DNA of 64,000 bases, taken from NCBI RefSeq assembly GCF_000948985.2, contig NZ_CP059733.1, positions 3,410,001 through 3,474,000 on the forward strand, written 5' to 3'. Shown piece after piece: positions 35,206 to 42,517 of this stretch (within the stretch, counting starts at the first letter, position 1; the number at the start of each line of letters is the position of its first letter). The notes below the pieces were generated by a model. The model did not search any database. It had not been told where the DNA came from and saw only the letters and a program-made list of their open reading frames with translations. The stretch comes from Thalassomonas viridans. GTDB lineage: Bacteria; Pseudomonadota; Gammaproteobacteria; Enterobacterales; Alteromonadaceae. A program made the translations under genes and the position numbers.

Positions 35206-37581
35206 ATGACAAAAGCCAAACTACTCGCTCTAACGACAGGTTTAATAGCGGCCATAACCCCCCTGGTCGAATCTGAAATACGACAACTTACAGATGAAAG
35301 TAATGCCTATATTCTTATGGGGGAAACTACAGACGAGCTCATCGCCGCCGTTGACTCGGTGGGCGGAGAGCTGTCCCGCCAATTCAGCATCATCGATGCG
35401 TTATCGGTCAAACTCAGCTCCCGTCAGGCACAGGAGATAACGGTTAATAATCCCCACCTGCGATTAATGAAAGATGCCAGGGTAACCACCAGCTCTAATG
35501 AACCCGGCTGGGATGTCAGCGAAGCACTCGAATTTAAACTGAATAAAAACAAACTGATCTGGCTGGCAAAAAATGAAACCGGCACTACCCATTATATTGA
35601 GCAATTACACTTTAGCTGGCCTGAAGCCAATGGCCAAATGACTAAATTACAGGTTAATGAAGTCACCCTGGCCAGGGAAAGCGACTCTCCGACCTCATTG
35701 ACGCTCACCTTGCCGGTAGATCAGCAAATCAAGATTAAGGACGGCGAAACCTTTGAAGTAGAATTAAAGTTTGAACACCTATCTAGCGTCAGCGAGTTTT
35801 CCTATAGTCTGCTGGCGCAGATGTCGGATGGCTCATGGGTTGAAATGCTCCCCGATCAGCAAAAAAGGACAAGCTCACCCATTCGCTACACTATCTCAGA
35901 TAGTGCTCTGCAATGGAAAACCCTGAACATGGCTGACAAGGAGCTTTTTGTCAGCCAGGCCATAGTTAACTGGCCCGAAGAAAACGGCCTGCTGCATGAA
36001 TTCACCATCAATGGCAATAATATCCTAACAGACTCCCTTGCCGGCGACTCGGCAGTAGTCTCTCTTGAAGATCATATTGAAATCCCGGAAGACGCCGAGA
36101 TAGAGGTAAAAATGGCTTTTAATCATTTATCTTCTGTCTCAGACAGCGATTATAACGTGGTATTATTGTTTAATGACGGCACCGAGCAGGTTTTCACGAC
36201 CACAAACGCCACCCCGGTGCAAGGCAAAGAAAGAAATACTTTTTTCTCTTCGATCGTGAATGCAAACCAGGCCCACCGCGAGGGCATTACCGGCCAGGGA
36301 GTGACGGTAGCGGTGATAGACACAGGTATTGCAGGCTATGGCAGGCTACAAAAAAATATTCAGGATGAAAATAAAATCTTAAATGTCTACAACCTCCTGG
36401 ACGCTGCCGACCCGGATAAAGCTAAAGATGACAATGGCCACGGTACTCATGTTACCAGCATTATCGGCAACAGGACCCAAATCCATACAGTATCGGGCGA
36501 TGCAACCTATGGTTATAACGGCATAGCTCCGGATGCCAACCTGGTTATCGTGAAAGCCTTTGACGATAAAGGGGTGGCTTCTTATAGCAATATCCTCACC
36601 GCCATTGAATACGTAATAGAAAACCGCGAAACCTATAATATTAAGGTGCTCAATTTATCTTTTAGTGCGCCGCCCAGATCATATTACTGGAATGATCCTA
36701 TCAACCAGGCAGTAATGCGCGCCTGGCAGGCCGGGATCACTGTTGTTGCCGCCGCTGGCAATAGAGGGCCCGACGCCATGACCATAGGTGTTCCCGGGAA
36801 TACGCCTTATATTATCACGGTTGGCGCGATATCGGATAATTACACGCCAACGGATCCCGGGGATGACTTTGTCACCTCGTTTTCCAGCAGCGGGCCAACT
36901 GTTGAAGGCTTTGTAAAACCTGACCTGGTGGCACCTGGCGGCCATATCCAGGGATTGCTTAACGATACCACTTATATAGGCCAGCATTACCCTATGTACA
37001 ATGACAATAACTCCTACTTTCTGCTGTCCGGTTCATCCCAGGCAACTGCTGTTACCTCGGGCATTGTTGCCCTGATGTTACAACAAGATCCTGCCCTTTC
37101 GCCGGATGACATAAAGTGCCGATTAATGCACTCGGCTAAGGTTGCCACAAAAAATAATGGTGAACTGGCGTTCAGCCCTTTCCAGCAGGGAGCAGGTCTG
37201 GTCGATGCGTTCAGCGCTTTAGCCGATCAGCAAACAGCCTGTGTGAATAAGCACCTGGACATTGCATTAGATATTTCCGGTGAGCAACATTATGCCGGTC
37301 CGGCCCGACGGGATCCCGATACCGGGAATTACTACATAGTGGGAGCTGAAGAATTGCAATGGAACGGGCTGCACAGTGACGGTTATCTTTGGTCAGACGG
37401 TTACCTCTGGACCGACGGTTATCTCTGGGCTGATGGCTACCTCTGGGCTGATGGCTACCTCTGGGCTGACGGTTACCTCTGGGCTGACGGTTATCTCTGG
37501 TCCGACGGATATCTCTGGACGGAAGCCAATGTCGGTTCACAGGAAAATTTTGTCATCAATAGCTGGGTCGATCATGAATAG
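35206..37581 (+). CDS. Subtilisin-family (S8) serine protease with C-terminal DGYLW repeats
   Basis: 791 residues. A weak signal peptide (AKLLALTTGLIAAITPL) precedes an inhibitor-like pro-region and two related beta modules (about 85-340; HFSWPEANG...HLSSVSEFSYSL and NWPEENG...HLSSVSDSDYNV, a visible duplication). The catalytic domain (about 350-670) has VAVIDTGIAG (Asp), DDNGHGTHVTSI (His), AAAGNRGPD and SGSSQATAVTSG (Ser; the usual SGTSMA is changed to SGSSQA). The end holds eight DGYLWx hexapeptides. It should be a secreted protease. It lies between T3SS units but lacks their promoter element. Confidence 0.9.
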   Translation: MTKAKLLALTTGLIAAITPLVESEIRQLTDESNAYILMGETTDELIAAVDSVGGELSRQFSIIDALSVKLSSRQAQEITVNNPHLRLMKDARVTTSSNEPGWDVSEALEFKLNKNKLIWLAKNETGTTHYIEQLHFSWPEANGQMTKLQVNEVTLARESDSPTSLTLTLPVDQQIKIKDGETFEVELKFEHLSSVSEFSYSLLAQMSDGSWVEMLPDQQKRTSSPIRYTISDSALQWKTLNMADKELFVSQAIVNWPEENGLLHEFTINGNNILTDSLAGDSAVVSLEDHIEIPEDAEIEVKMAFNHLSSVSDSDYNVVLLFNDGTEQVFTTTNATPVQGKERNTFFSSIVNANQAHREGITGQGVTVAVIDTGIAGYGRLQKNIQDENKILNVYNLLDAADPDKAKDDNGHGTHVTSIIGNRTQIHTVSGDATYGYNGIAPDANLVIVKAFDDKGVASYSNILTAIEYVIENRETYNIKVLNLSFSAPPRSYYWNDPINQAVMRAWQAGITVVAAAGNRGPDAMTIGVPGNTPYIITVGAISDNYTPTDPGDDFVTSFSSSGPTVEGFVKPDLVAPGGHIQGLLNDTTYIGQHYPMYNDNNSYFLLSGSSQATAVTSGIVALMLQQDPALSPDDIKCRLMHSAKVATKNNGELAFSPFQQGAGLVDAFSALADQQTACVNKHLDIALDISGEQHYAGPARRDPDTGNYYIVGAEELQWNGLHSDGYLWSDGYLWTDGYLWADGYLWADGYLWADGYLWADGYLWSDGYLWTEANVGSQENFVINSWVDHE
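37378..37521 (+). repeat. Eight 18-bp tandem repeats encoding DGYLW(A/S/T)
   Basis: Eight copies of an 18-bp unit (GACGGTTAYCTCTGG plus one codon) in frame at the end of the S8 protease gene. The central four encode DGYLWA, the flanking ones DGYLWS or DGYLWT, which suggests growth from the middle by slippage. Copy number probably varies between strains. Confidence 0.93.
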
Positions 37582-37705
37582 GCCGTTACCGTTAATTCGA
37601 AGTTAATTACGCCGGGCCCGGCAGTTTTCACTTGGAAACAGCCGGGCCACTCCTTAGCCAGAATAAAGCTTATTGCAACAATTTTTTCTTTCTTCTTTTT
37701 CTGAC

Positions 37706-37732
37706 AACCTTTTTGCAATCTCTGTTACCTAC
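37706..37732 (+). promoter_or_regulatory. ECF-type promoter candidate for sctP-U
   Basis: ACAACCTTTTTG, with TTACCTAC starting 19 nt after the first A of AAC and ending about 32 nt before the sctP ATG. The -10-like octamer and spacing equal those before sctN. Confidence 0.65.
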
Positions 37733-37764
37733 CTATCAAGCCACTTAACTGTTGATTGATAACG

Positions 37765-38379
37765 ATGATAAAACAAGCCGATAAATTAGCTTCCTCTAAC
37801 CAAAGCACAGCTGAAGTGCGTTCCGGTAGTGACGCCGGCCATAAAAAGCCCGTCCATAGTGATGACGAGCGAAAACTGCGCGCTTTGCTGGAACGGAGTG
37901 AAAAAAAAGAAAAAGCCGAGCTTGCAGGCAACAGACACCTTTTTGATGAAGAAAAACACAAACCGGATGTGATGCCCCTCGATATCCAAACCCGGTTATT
38001 CCAGCAAAGTCTGGCCAAAGCCCCTGAATTGCAGGCAACGCCTAAGGCAAATGCCCAGGCCTGGACCGAGTATGTGGTCAATAAGGTACAGACAAATCTG
38101 CCCAACCTGCAAAACAGCAGCATCAATATCAGCCTGCCTCCTGAGCATCTTAACGGCAGTAATATCGTTTTAAGCCGGGATGCCCAGGGAGCCCTGAGCG
38201 TAAGCTTTATGGTGGGCAGCCTGGCGGTGGCCAACCAGCTGCAAAAAGATTTGCCGCAGCTGCGCAAAGAACTGGAGAAGAAGCTGCCGGGCAGCAAGAT
38301 CAATCTCGAAATCAAACAGGAAGTTCAGGTGGCCCGTTACCCGCAGCCACAGGATGACGAACTTGAACAGGCTTATTAA
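37765..38379 (+). CDS. sctP: Short needle-length regulator SctP
   Basis: 204 residues from the ATG at 37765; a TTG three codons earlier is possible, and no strong ribosome site is present for either. The N-terminal half is hydrophilic and charged. The C-terminal half (about 95-190) looks like the substrate-specificity-switch domain of YscP/FliK (INISLPPEHLNGSNIVLSRD; LSVSFMVGSLAVANQLQKDL; LRKELEKKLPG). YscP is about 500 residues, so the ruler part is very short here. First gene of sctP-Q-R-S-T-U; it overlaps sctQ by one base. Confidence 0.82.
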   Translation: MIKQADKLASSNQSTAEVRSGSDAGHKKPVHSDDERKLRALLERSEKKEKAELAGNRHLFDEEKHKPDVMPLDIQTRLFQQSLAKAPELQATPKANAQAWTEYVVNKVQTNLPNLQNSSINISLPPEHLNGSNIVLSRDAQGALSVSFMVGSLAVANQLQKDLPQLRKELEKKLPGSKINLEIKQEVQVARYPQPQDDELEQAY

Positions 38380-39563
38380 TGATGACAAGGTTAACTTCAA
38401 CAACAGTCCCACAGCAGGCTGAAATCACGCCGCTGGTTTTGCCTGAAATGACGCGGGAGCAAGCCAGGGTAAATAATGATCTGTGCCGGTTACAGCCTGT
38501 CAGCTTTGCGGTAGAAAGCCATGACTTTAGCTGCCGTTTTACCAGTGACAGTGCGGACTTTTTAAATTTCCTGACCTTGCACTTTTCCCTGTCCGGCCAG
38601 GTGGTGACTTTAGATTGCGATCAGGCATTGACGGCACTGCTGGTAGCAAGCTACCTGCCGGAAGAAGCCCTGCTGTTTTTACCGGAAACCCTGCGTATTG
38701 CAACGGTACAAGCAGCGCTGGCGCCTTTTTTACGGGCACTGCAACAGTCAACCGGCCTGACCCCAAGCCTTTGCCAGGCGCCGGTGGTAACCAAACGAAA
38801 ATCGGTAAAACCTACAGCCGAAGCCGGCACTTGCCGTCTTTACGGACAATTGGGCTCAGCGCAGGGCCAGGGGCATTTTTGCCTGGACTTACCACAAGAG
38901 CTGTACCAGCAACTGCTGCCCTTGCTTGGCAATCGTCAGCAAGGCGCTATGGTGCCCTGGCAACAATTGCCCCATCACTGTCCGCTGATCCTGGCGCAAA
39001 CCCGGCTGAGCGCGCATCAGCTGGCCCGGCTGCAGCGTCAGGATGTGGTGTTTTTCGACACCTGCTACTACCGCGAAGAAAAACCGCTGTTAAGGGTAAA
39101 TATCAGTTCCCGGCAGCACTGCCTGGTGCTTGCAGAGCCAAACGCCTTAACCGTGCAAGAAATCATAACTAATTTAAATGGAAGCAATGACATGAATAAC
39201 GAACAAATCGCCATGGATGAGATACCGGTTATCTTAACTTTCGAAGCCGGTAACCTCACCCTGCCTCTGGGGGAGCTGAACCAGCTGTCAACAGGCCATG
39301 TCTTCGCCTTTGATACCCAGGCCAACAGCGAGCAGGAGATCCAAATAAAAGCCAACGGTCAAGTGATAGGCGCTTGTACCCTGGTTAACGTTGCCGGAAA
39401 ACTCGGGGCGAAAATAACCCGTTTAAACAATGTTGCAGCCACTGAAAATGCCGGGGCAGAGACAAACGTCGAGGTCCCGACAGGTGAGCCTCAGCCTGCT
39501 GCAGAGCAAAGCAGCGAAGCCCTGGAGCAGGAAATGCAAGCCGAACAGGCAACACAAGAGTAA
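38379..39563 (+). CDS. sctQ: T3SS sorting platform (C-ring) protein SctQ
   Basis: 394 residues. The N-terminal two thirds is variable; the C-terminal SpoA/FliN-like domain (about 275-350) reads IPVILTFEAGNLTLPLGELN, quoted from its start, then LSTGHVFAFDT and IGACTLVNVAGKLGAKITR. SctQ forms the cytoplasmic pods together with SctK and SctL. An acidic Glu/Ala/Gln-rich tail follows the FliN domain. A methionine just before the C-terminal domain (39192) has its own ribosome-like site, see the separate entry. Confidence 0.93.
   Translation: MMTRLTSTTVPQQAEITPLVLPEMTREQARVNNDLCRLQPVSFAVESHDFSCRFTSDSADFLNFLTLHFSLSGQVVTLDCDQALTALLVASYLPEEALLFLPETLRIATVQAALAPFLRALQQSTGLTPSLCQAPVVTKRKSVKPTAEAGTCRLYGQLGSAQGQGHFCLDLPQELYQQLLPLLGNRQQGAMVPWQQLPHHCPLILAQTRLSAHQLARLQRQDVVFFDTCYYREEKPLLRVNISSRQHCLVLAEPNALTVQEIITNLNGSNDMNNEQIAMDEIPVILTFEAGNLTLPLGELNQLSTGHVFAFDTQANSEQEIQIKANGQVIGACTLVNVAGKLGAKITRLNNVAATENAGAETNVEVPTGEPQPAAEQSSEALEQEMQAEQATQE
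39192..39563 (+). CDS. Probable internal translation product SctQ-C
   Basis: An ATG (MNNEQIAMDEIPV) lies at the junction before the FliN-like domain of SctQ, with GGAAG 8 nt upstream. It would give 123 residues. YscQ, SsaQ and SpaO are known to make such a short C-terminal form that joins the full-length protein in the pods. The internal start here is inferred from the site and its position. Confidence 0.5.
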   Translation: MNNEQIAMDEIPVILTFEAGNLTLPLGELNQLSTGHVFAFDTQANSEQEIQIKANGQVIGACTLVNVAGKLGAKITRLNNVAATENAGAETNVEVPTGEPQPAAEQSSEALEQEMQAEQATQE

Positions 39564-39571
39564 ACACAGCC

Positions 39572-40222
39572 ATGACCAATTTACCCGATCCTATTTACCT
39601 GATTGCCGGCCTGTCTCTATTAGCCTTAATCCCTTTTGCTGCCGTGATGCTGACGTCATTCGTGAAAATTGCCGTGGTATTGTCCCTGATCCGTAATGCC
39701 CTGGGTGTGCAGCAAATTCCACCCAATATCGCGCTATACGGCCTGTCGGTCATTATGTCGCTGTATATTATGGCGCCGATCGGCTATGAAATTGCCGATA
39801 TTGTCGAACAAAACCCCAGCAGCCTGGAAAGCAGCGAAGGCATTAAGTCTGTGGTCGAGCAAAGCATGGTGCCGCTGAAAGTGTTCCTGAAAAAACACGC
39901 CAGCGAAGACGAAGCCAGCTTTTTCCTGGAAACCGCCGGTAAACTGTGGCCGGAAGATATTTCGGAAAAAGTGACCGAAGACGATTTGCTGATAGTGATC
40001 CCGACCTTTGTCGTCAGTGAACTCACCAGCGCCTTTCAAATCGGCTTTTTGATCTACCTGCCGTTTATCGTGATCGATTTGATCATTTCCAACGTGCTGC
40101 TGGCATTAGGCATGATGATGGTCTCGCCGATGACAATTTCACTGCCCTTTAAATTGCTCTTGTTTGTTTTAGTCGACGGCTGGGCCAATTTGTTACACAG
40201 CTTGGTATTAAGTTATCAATAG
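39572..40222 (+). CDS. sctR: T3SS export gate protein SctR
   Basis: 216 residues of the FliP/YscR family with four membrane helices. Conserved stretches are FAAVMLTSFVKIAVVLSLIR, NALGVQQIPPN, FVVSELTSAFQIGFLIYLPF and LALGMMMVSPMTISLPFKLL. SctR, SctS and SctT form the helical export pore. It starts 8 nt after sctQ. Confidence 0.97.
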   Translation: MTNLPDPIYLIAGLSLLALIPFAAVMLTSFVKIAVVLSLIRNALGVQQIPPNIALYGLSVIMSLYIMAPIGYEIADIVEQNPSSLESSEGIKSVVEQSMVPLKVFLKKHASEDEASFFLETAGKLWPEDISEKVTEDDLLIVIPTFVVSELTSAFQIGFLIYLPFIVIDLIISNVLLALGMMMVSPMTISLPFKLLLFVLVDGWANLLHSLVLSYQ

Positions 40223-40270
40223 TACCAATAGCAGCTTGCTTTGTTCCCTTAACTGACAGGACGTTTTCCC

Positions 40271-40543
40271 ATGATAGAAGCCGATATTATTAAACTCACC
40301 ACAGAAGCCCTGCTGCTGGTGCTTATGCTGTCCCTGCCGCCGATCATAGTCGCCTCGGTCGTCGGCACCCTGGTGAGTTTGTTCCAGGCATTAACGCAAA
40401 TCCAGGAGCAGACCCTATCATTTGCCATCAAGCTGGTGACGGTTACCCTGACTTTGTATTTCACCGCCGACTGGGTAGGCTCTGAGCTTTATTATTATAC
40501 CCAGCGCATCTTTAACTATCTGCCCAACTTGCCAAGAGGCTGA
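40271..40543 (+). CDS. sctS: T3SS export gate protein SctS
   Basis: 90 residues, FliQ/YscS family, two membrane helices (LLLVLMLSLPPIIVASVVGT; LVTVTLTLYFTADWVG) around the conserved LFQALTQIQEQTL loop. AGGAC lies upstream of the ATG. It ends 1 nt before sctT. Confidence 0.97.
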   Translation: MIEADIIKLTTEALLLVLMLSLPPIIVASVVGTLVSLFQALTQIQEQTLSFAIKLVTVTLTLYFTADWVGSELYYYTQRIFNYLPNLPRG

Positions 40544-40544
40544 T

Positions 40545-41330
40545 ATGCAAGAGTTTGCCGAAATCAAAGCCGTGCTCGGGGCCCTCATCTACACCATCCC
40601 GCGTATTCTTGCCGCTTTTACCATATTGCCGTTTTTTTCCAAGTCAATGCTCGGCGGCAGGCTGCCCCGAAACGGTGTCGCCTTCAGCCTGTCTTTGCTT
40701 ATTCTGCCTCTGGTGATGAGCCAGAAGGAACAGGCGGATCTGACCGGCTTTTTTGCCGTGTTTGTGATCCTTAAAGAAATCTTTATCGGTTTGCTGCTGG
40801 GATTTCTGGCAACCGTCCCCTTCTGGGCGGTAGAGTCGGTCGGCTTGCTGATCGACAACCAGCGCGGGGCGTCTATGGCCAGTGCCATGAACCCCATGTC
40901 AGGCTCACAGGCCTCCCCTCTGGGCATTATTCTGGTCCAGGTATGTGTCACCCTGTTTTTTGTCGGCGGCAGCTTCCTGCTGTTTTTAGGGGCTATCTAC
41001 AACAGTTTTGCCGTCTGGCCGGTATTTGAAATGTTGCCGCGAATAGAGCTGGACAATGCCAGGTTTTTTATCGAACAGCTCGATTATATCTTCAGTTTTA
41101 TGGCGTTGTTTGCCGGCCCTGTGGTGATCGCCATGTTTTTTGCCGAATTCGGCCTCGGGCTTATCAGCCGCTTTGCCCCGCAGCTTAACGTGTTTTTCCT
41201 GGCTATGCCGGTGAAAAGTGCCGTGGCGGTACTGGTGCTGATCATTTATATGCAGCTGCTGGTGGGACATTTTACCACCTATATGAAATTCGGTGACGAG
41301 CTGATCACCACCTTACAGGCTCTGATTTAA
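40545..41330 (+). CDS. sctT: T3SS export gate protein SctT
   Basis: 261 residues, FliR/YscT family with about six membrane helices. Typical parts are RILAAFTILPFFSKSMLGGR, LLGFLATVPFWAVESVGLLI and DNQRGASMASAMNP. AGAGG precedes the ATG. It completes the R-S-T pore. Confidence 0.97.
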   Translation: MQEFAEIKAVLGALIYTIPRILAAFTILPFFSKSMLGGRLPRNGVAFSLSLLILPLVMSQKEQADLTGFFAVFVILKEIFIGLLLGFLATVPFWAVESVGLLIDNQRGASMASAMNPMSGSQASPLGIILVQVCVTLFFVGGSFLLFLGAIYNSFAVWPVFEMLPRIELDNARFFIEQLDYIFSFMALFAGPVVIAMFFAEFGLGLISRFAPQLNVFFLAMPVKSAVAVLVLIIYMQLLVGHFTTYMKFGDELITTLQALI

Positions 41331-41378
41331 GCCAGAGTTAAAGCCAGAACTAAAACCAGAACCTAGGAAACCGGGAAG

Positions 41379-42464
41379 ATGAGTGAAAAAACCGAACAGC
41401 CGACCCCGAAAAAACTGCGCGATGCCCGCAAGGACGGCCAGGTTGCCCAGAGTAAGGAAGTGGTATCAGCCGCCACTTTGATCACTATATGTTCGGTGAT
41501 TATGGCGACGGCAGATAACATCGTCAGTACCCTGCAGGAAATCATGCTGCTGCCGAACAGGCTTTATAACCAGCCCTTTGCCAAAGCGCTGGAGATCATG
41601 ACTTCCGCCAGCCTGGACGCCCTGTTCGCCCTGGTGATGCCCATCATAGCGGTCACTTTTATCACCGGCATCGCCGCCAATGTTATCCAGGTGGGCCCTA
41701 TGATGTCCGCCAAGTCTATCACCCCGGAGCTGAATAAGATCAGTCCCATCTCCGGCTTTAAGAAAATTTTTGCGGTGAAAAACCTGGTGGAGTTTCTTAA
41801 ATCGGTATTAAAGATCGCTTTGCTGTCGGCGCTGATCTATATTTCCATGATCAAATACCTGCCCGATCTGCTCAACCTGAGCAACTGCGGCAAGTCCTGT
41901 GTTTTTCCTTTGTTGGGTATTATGCTCAAAGAACTGATTGCCTATACCGCCGTGGCCTTTATCGTCATTGCCGCCTTCGATTACTTTTTCCAGAAAAGCC
42001 AGCATATCAAACAGCTTAAGATGTCCATGGAGGAAGTGAAAAAGGAATATAAAGAAAGCGAGGGGGACCCGCAGATCAAGGGACAAAGGAAACAGCTGCA
42101 TAAGGAGCTGTTAAACGGCCCGGCGCCGGAGAAAGTGAAAAAATCCTCGGTGATCATCGCCAACCCCACCCATGTGGCCATAGGTTTGTACTACGACAAA
42201 GAGGAAACCCCGCTGCCGCTGCTGACGATAAAAGGCACCGATATGTTTGCCCAGGACATTAAGAAAATGGCACGCGACGCCGGTATCCCTATCTTAGAAA
42301 ACAGGCCGCTGGCGCGCGGCCTGCTGGCTGCTGCCGAAGAGAATCAATATATTCCGCCAGAGTTTATCGAACCTGTGGCTGAAGTCCTGTTATGGGTGCA
42401 GGGCCTGGCGGACGAGCCGGAGGAAGATCCTTCTCTGGATCCCAAAAACCACTATCATCCATAA
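41379..42464 (+). CDS. sctU: T3SS export switch protein SctU
   Basis: 361 residues, FlhB/YscU family. It starts with the family mark SEKTEQPTPKKLRDARKDGQ, has four membrane helices (about 30-205) and a cytoplasmic domain with the self-cleaving NPTH (262-265). Cleavage after Asn switches substrate choice with the help of SctP, whose gene opens the same operon. The C-terminus has an acidic tail. Confidence 0.97.
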   Translation: MSEKTEQPTPKKLRDARKDGQVAQSKEVVSAATLITICSVIMATADNIVSTLQEIMLLPNRLYNQPFAKALEIMTSASLDALFALVMPIIAVTFITGIAANVIQVGPMMSAKSITPELNKISPISGFKKIFAVKNLVEFLKSVLKIALLSALIYISMIKYLPDLLNLSNCGKSCVFPLLGIMLKELIAYTAVAFIVIAAFDYFFQKSQHIKQLKMSMEEVKKEYKESEGDPQIKGQRKQLHKELLNGPAPEKVKKSSVIIANPTHVAIGLYYDKEETPLPLLTIKGTDMFAQDIKKMARDAGIPILENRPLARGLLAAAEENQYIPPEFIEPVAEVLLWVQGLADEPEEDPSLDPKNHYHP

Positions 42465-42477
42465 TAAGCCATAACAA

Positions 42478-42507
42478 GCCGGGGAAGCTCATTAATTACT
42501 CCCCGGC
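42478..42507. terminator. Bidirectional hairpin after sctU
   Basis: GCCGGGGA pairs with TCCCCGGC (8 bp) between the convergent sctU and PKD/LysM genes. Confidence 0.65.
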
Positions 42508-42517
42508 AAACGCTGGC

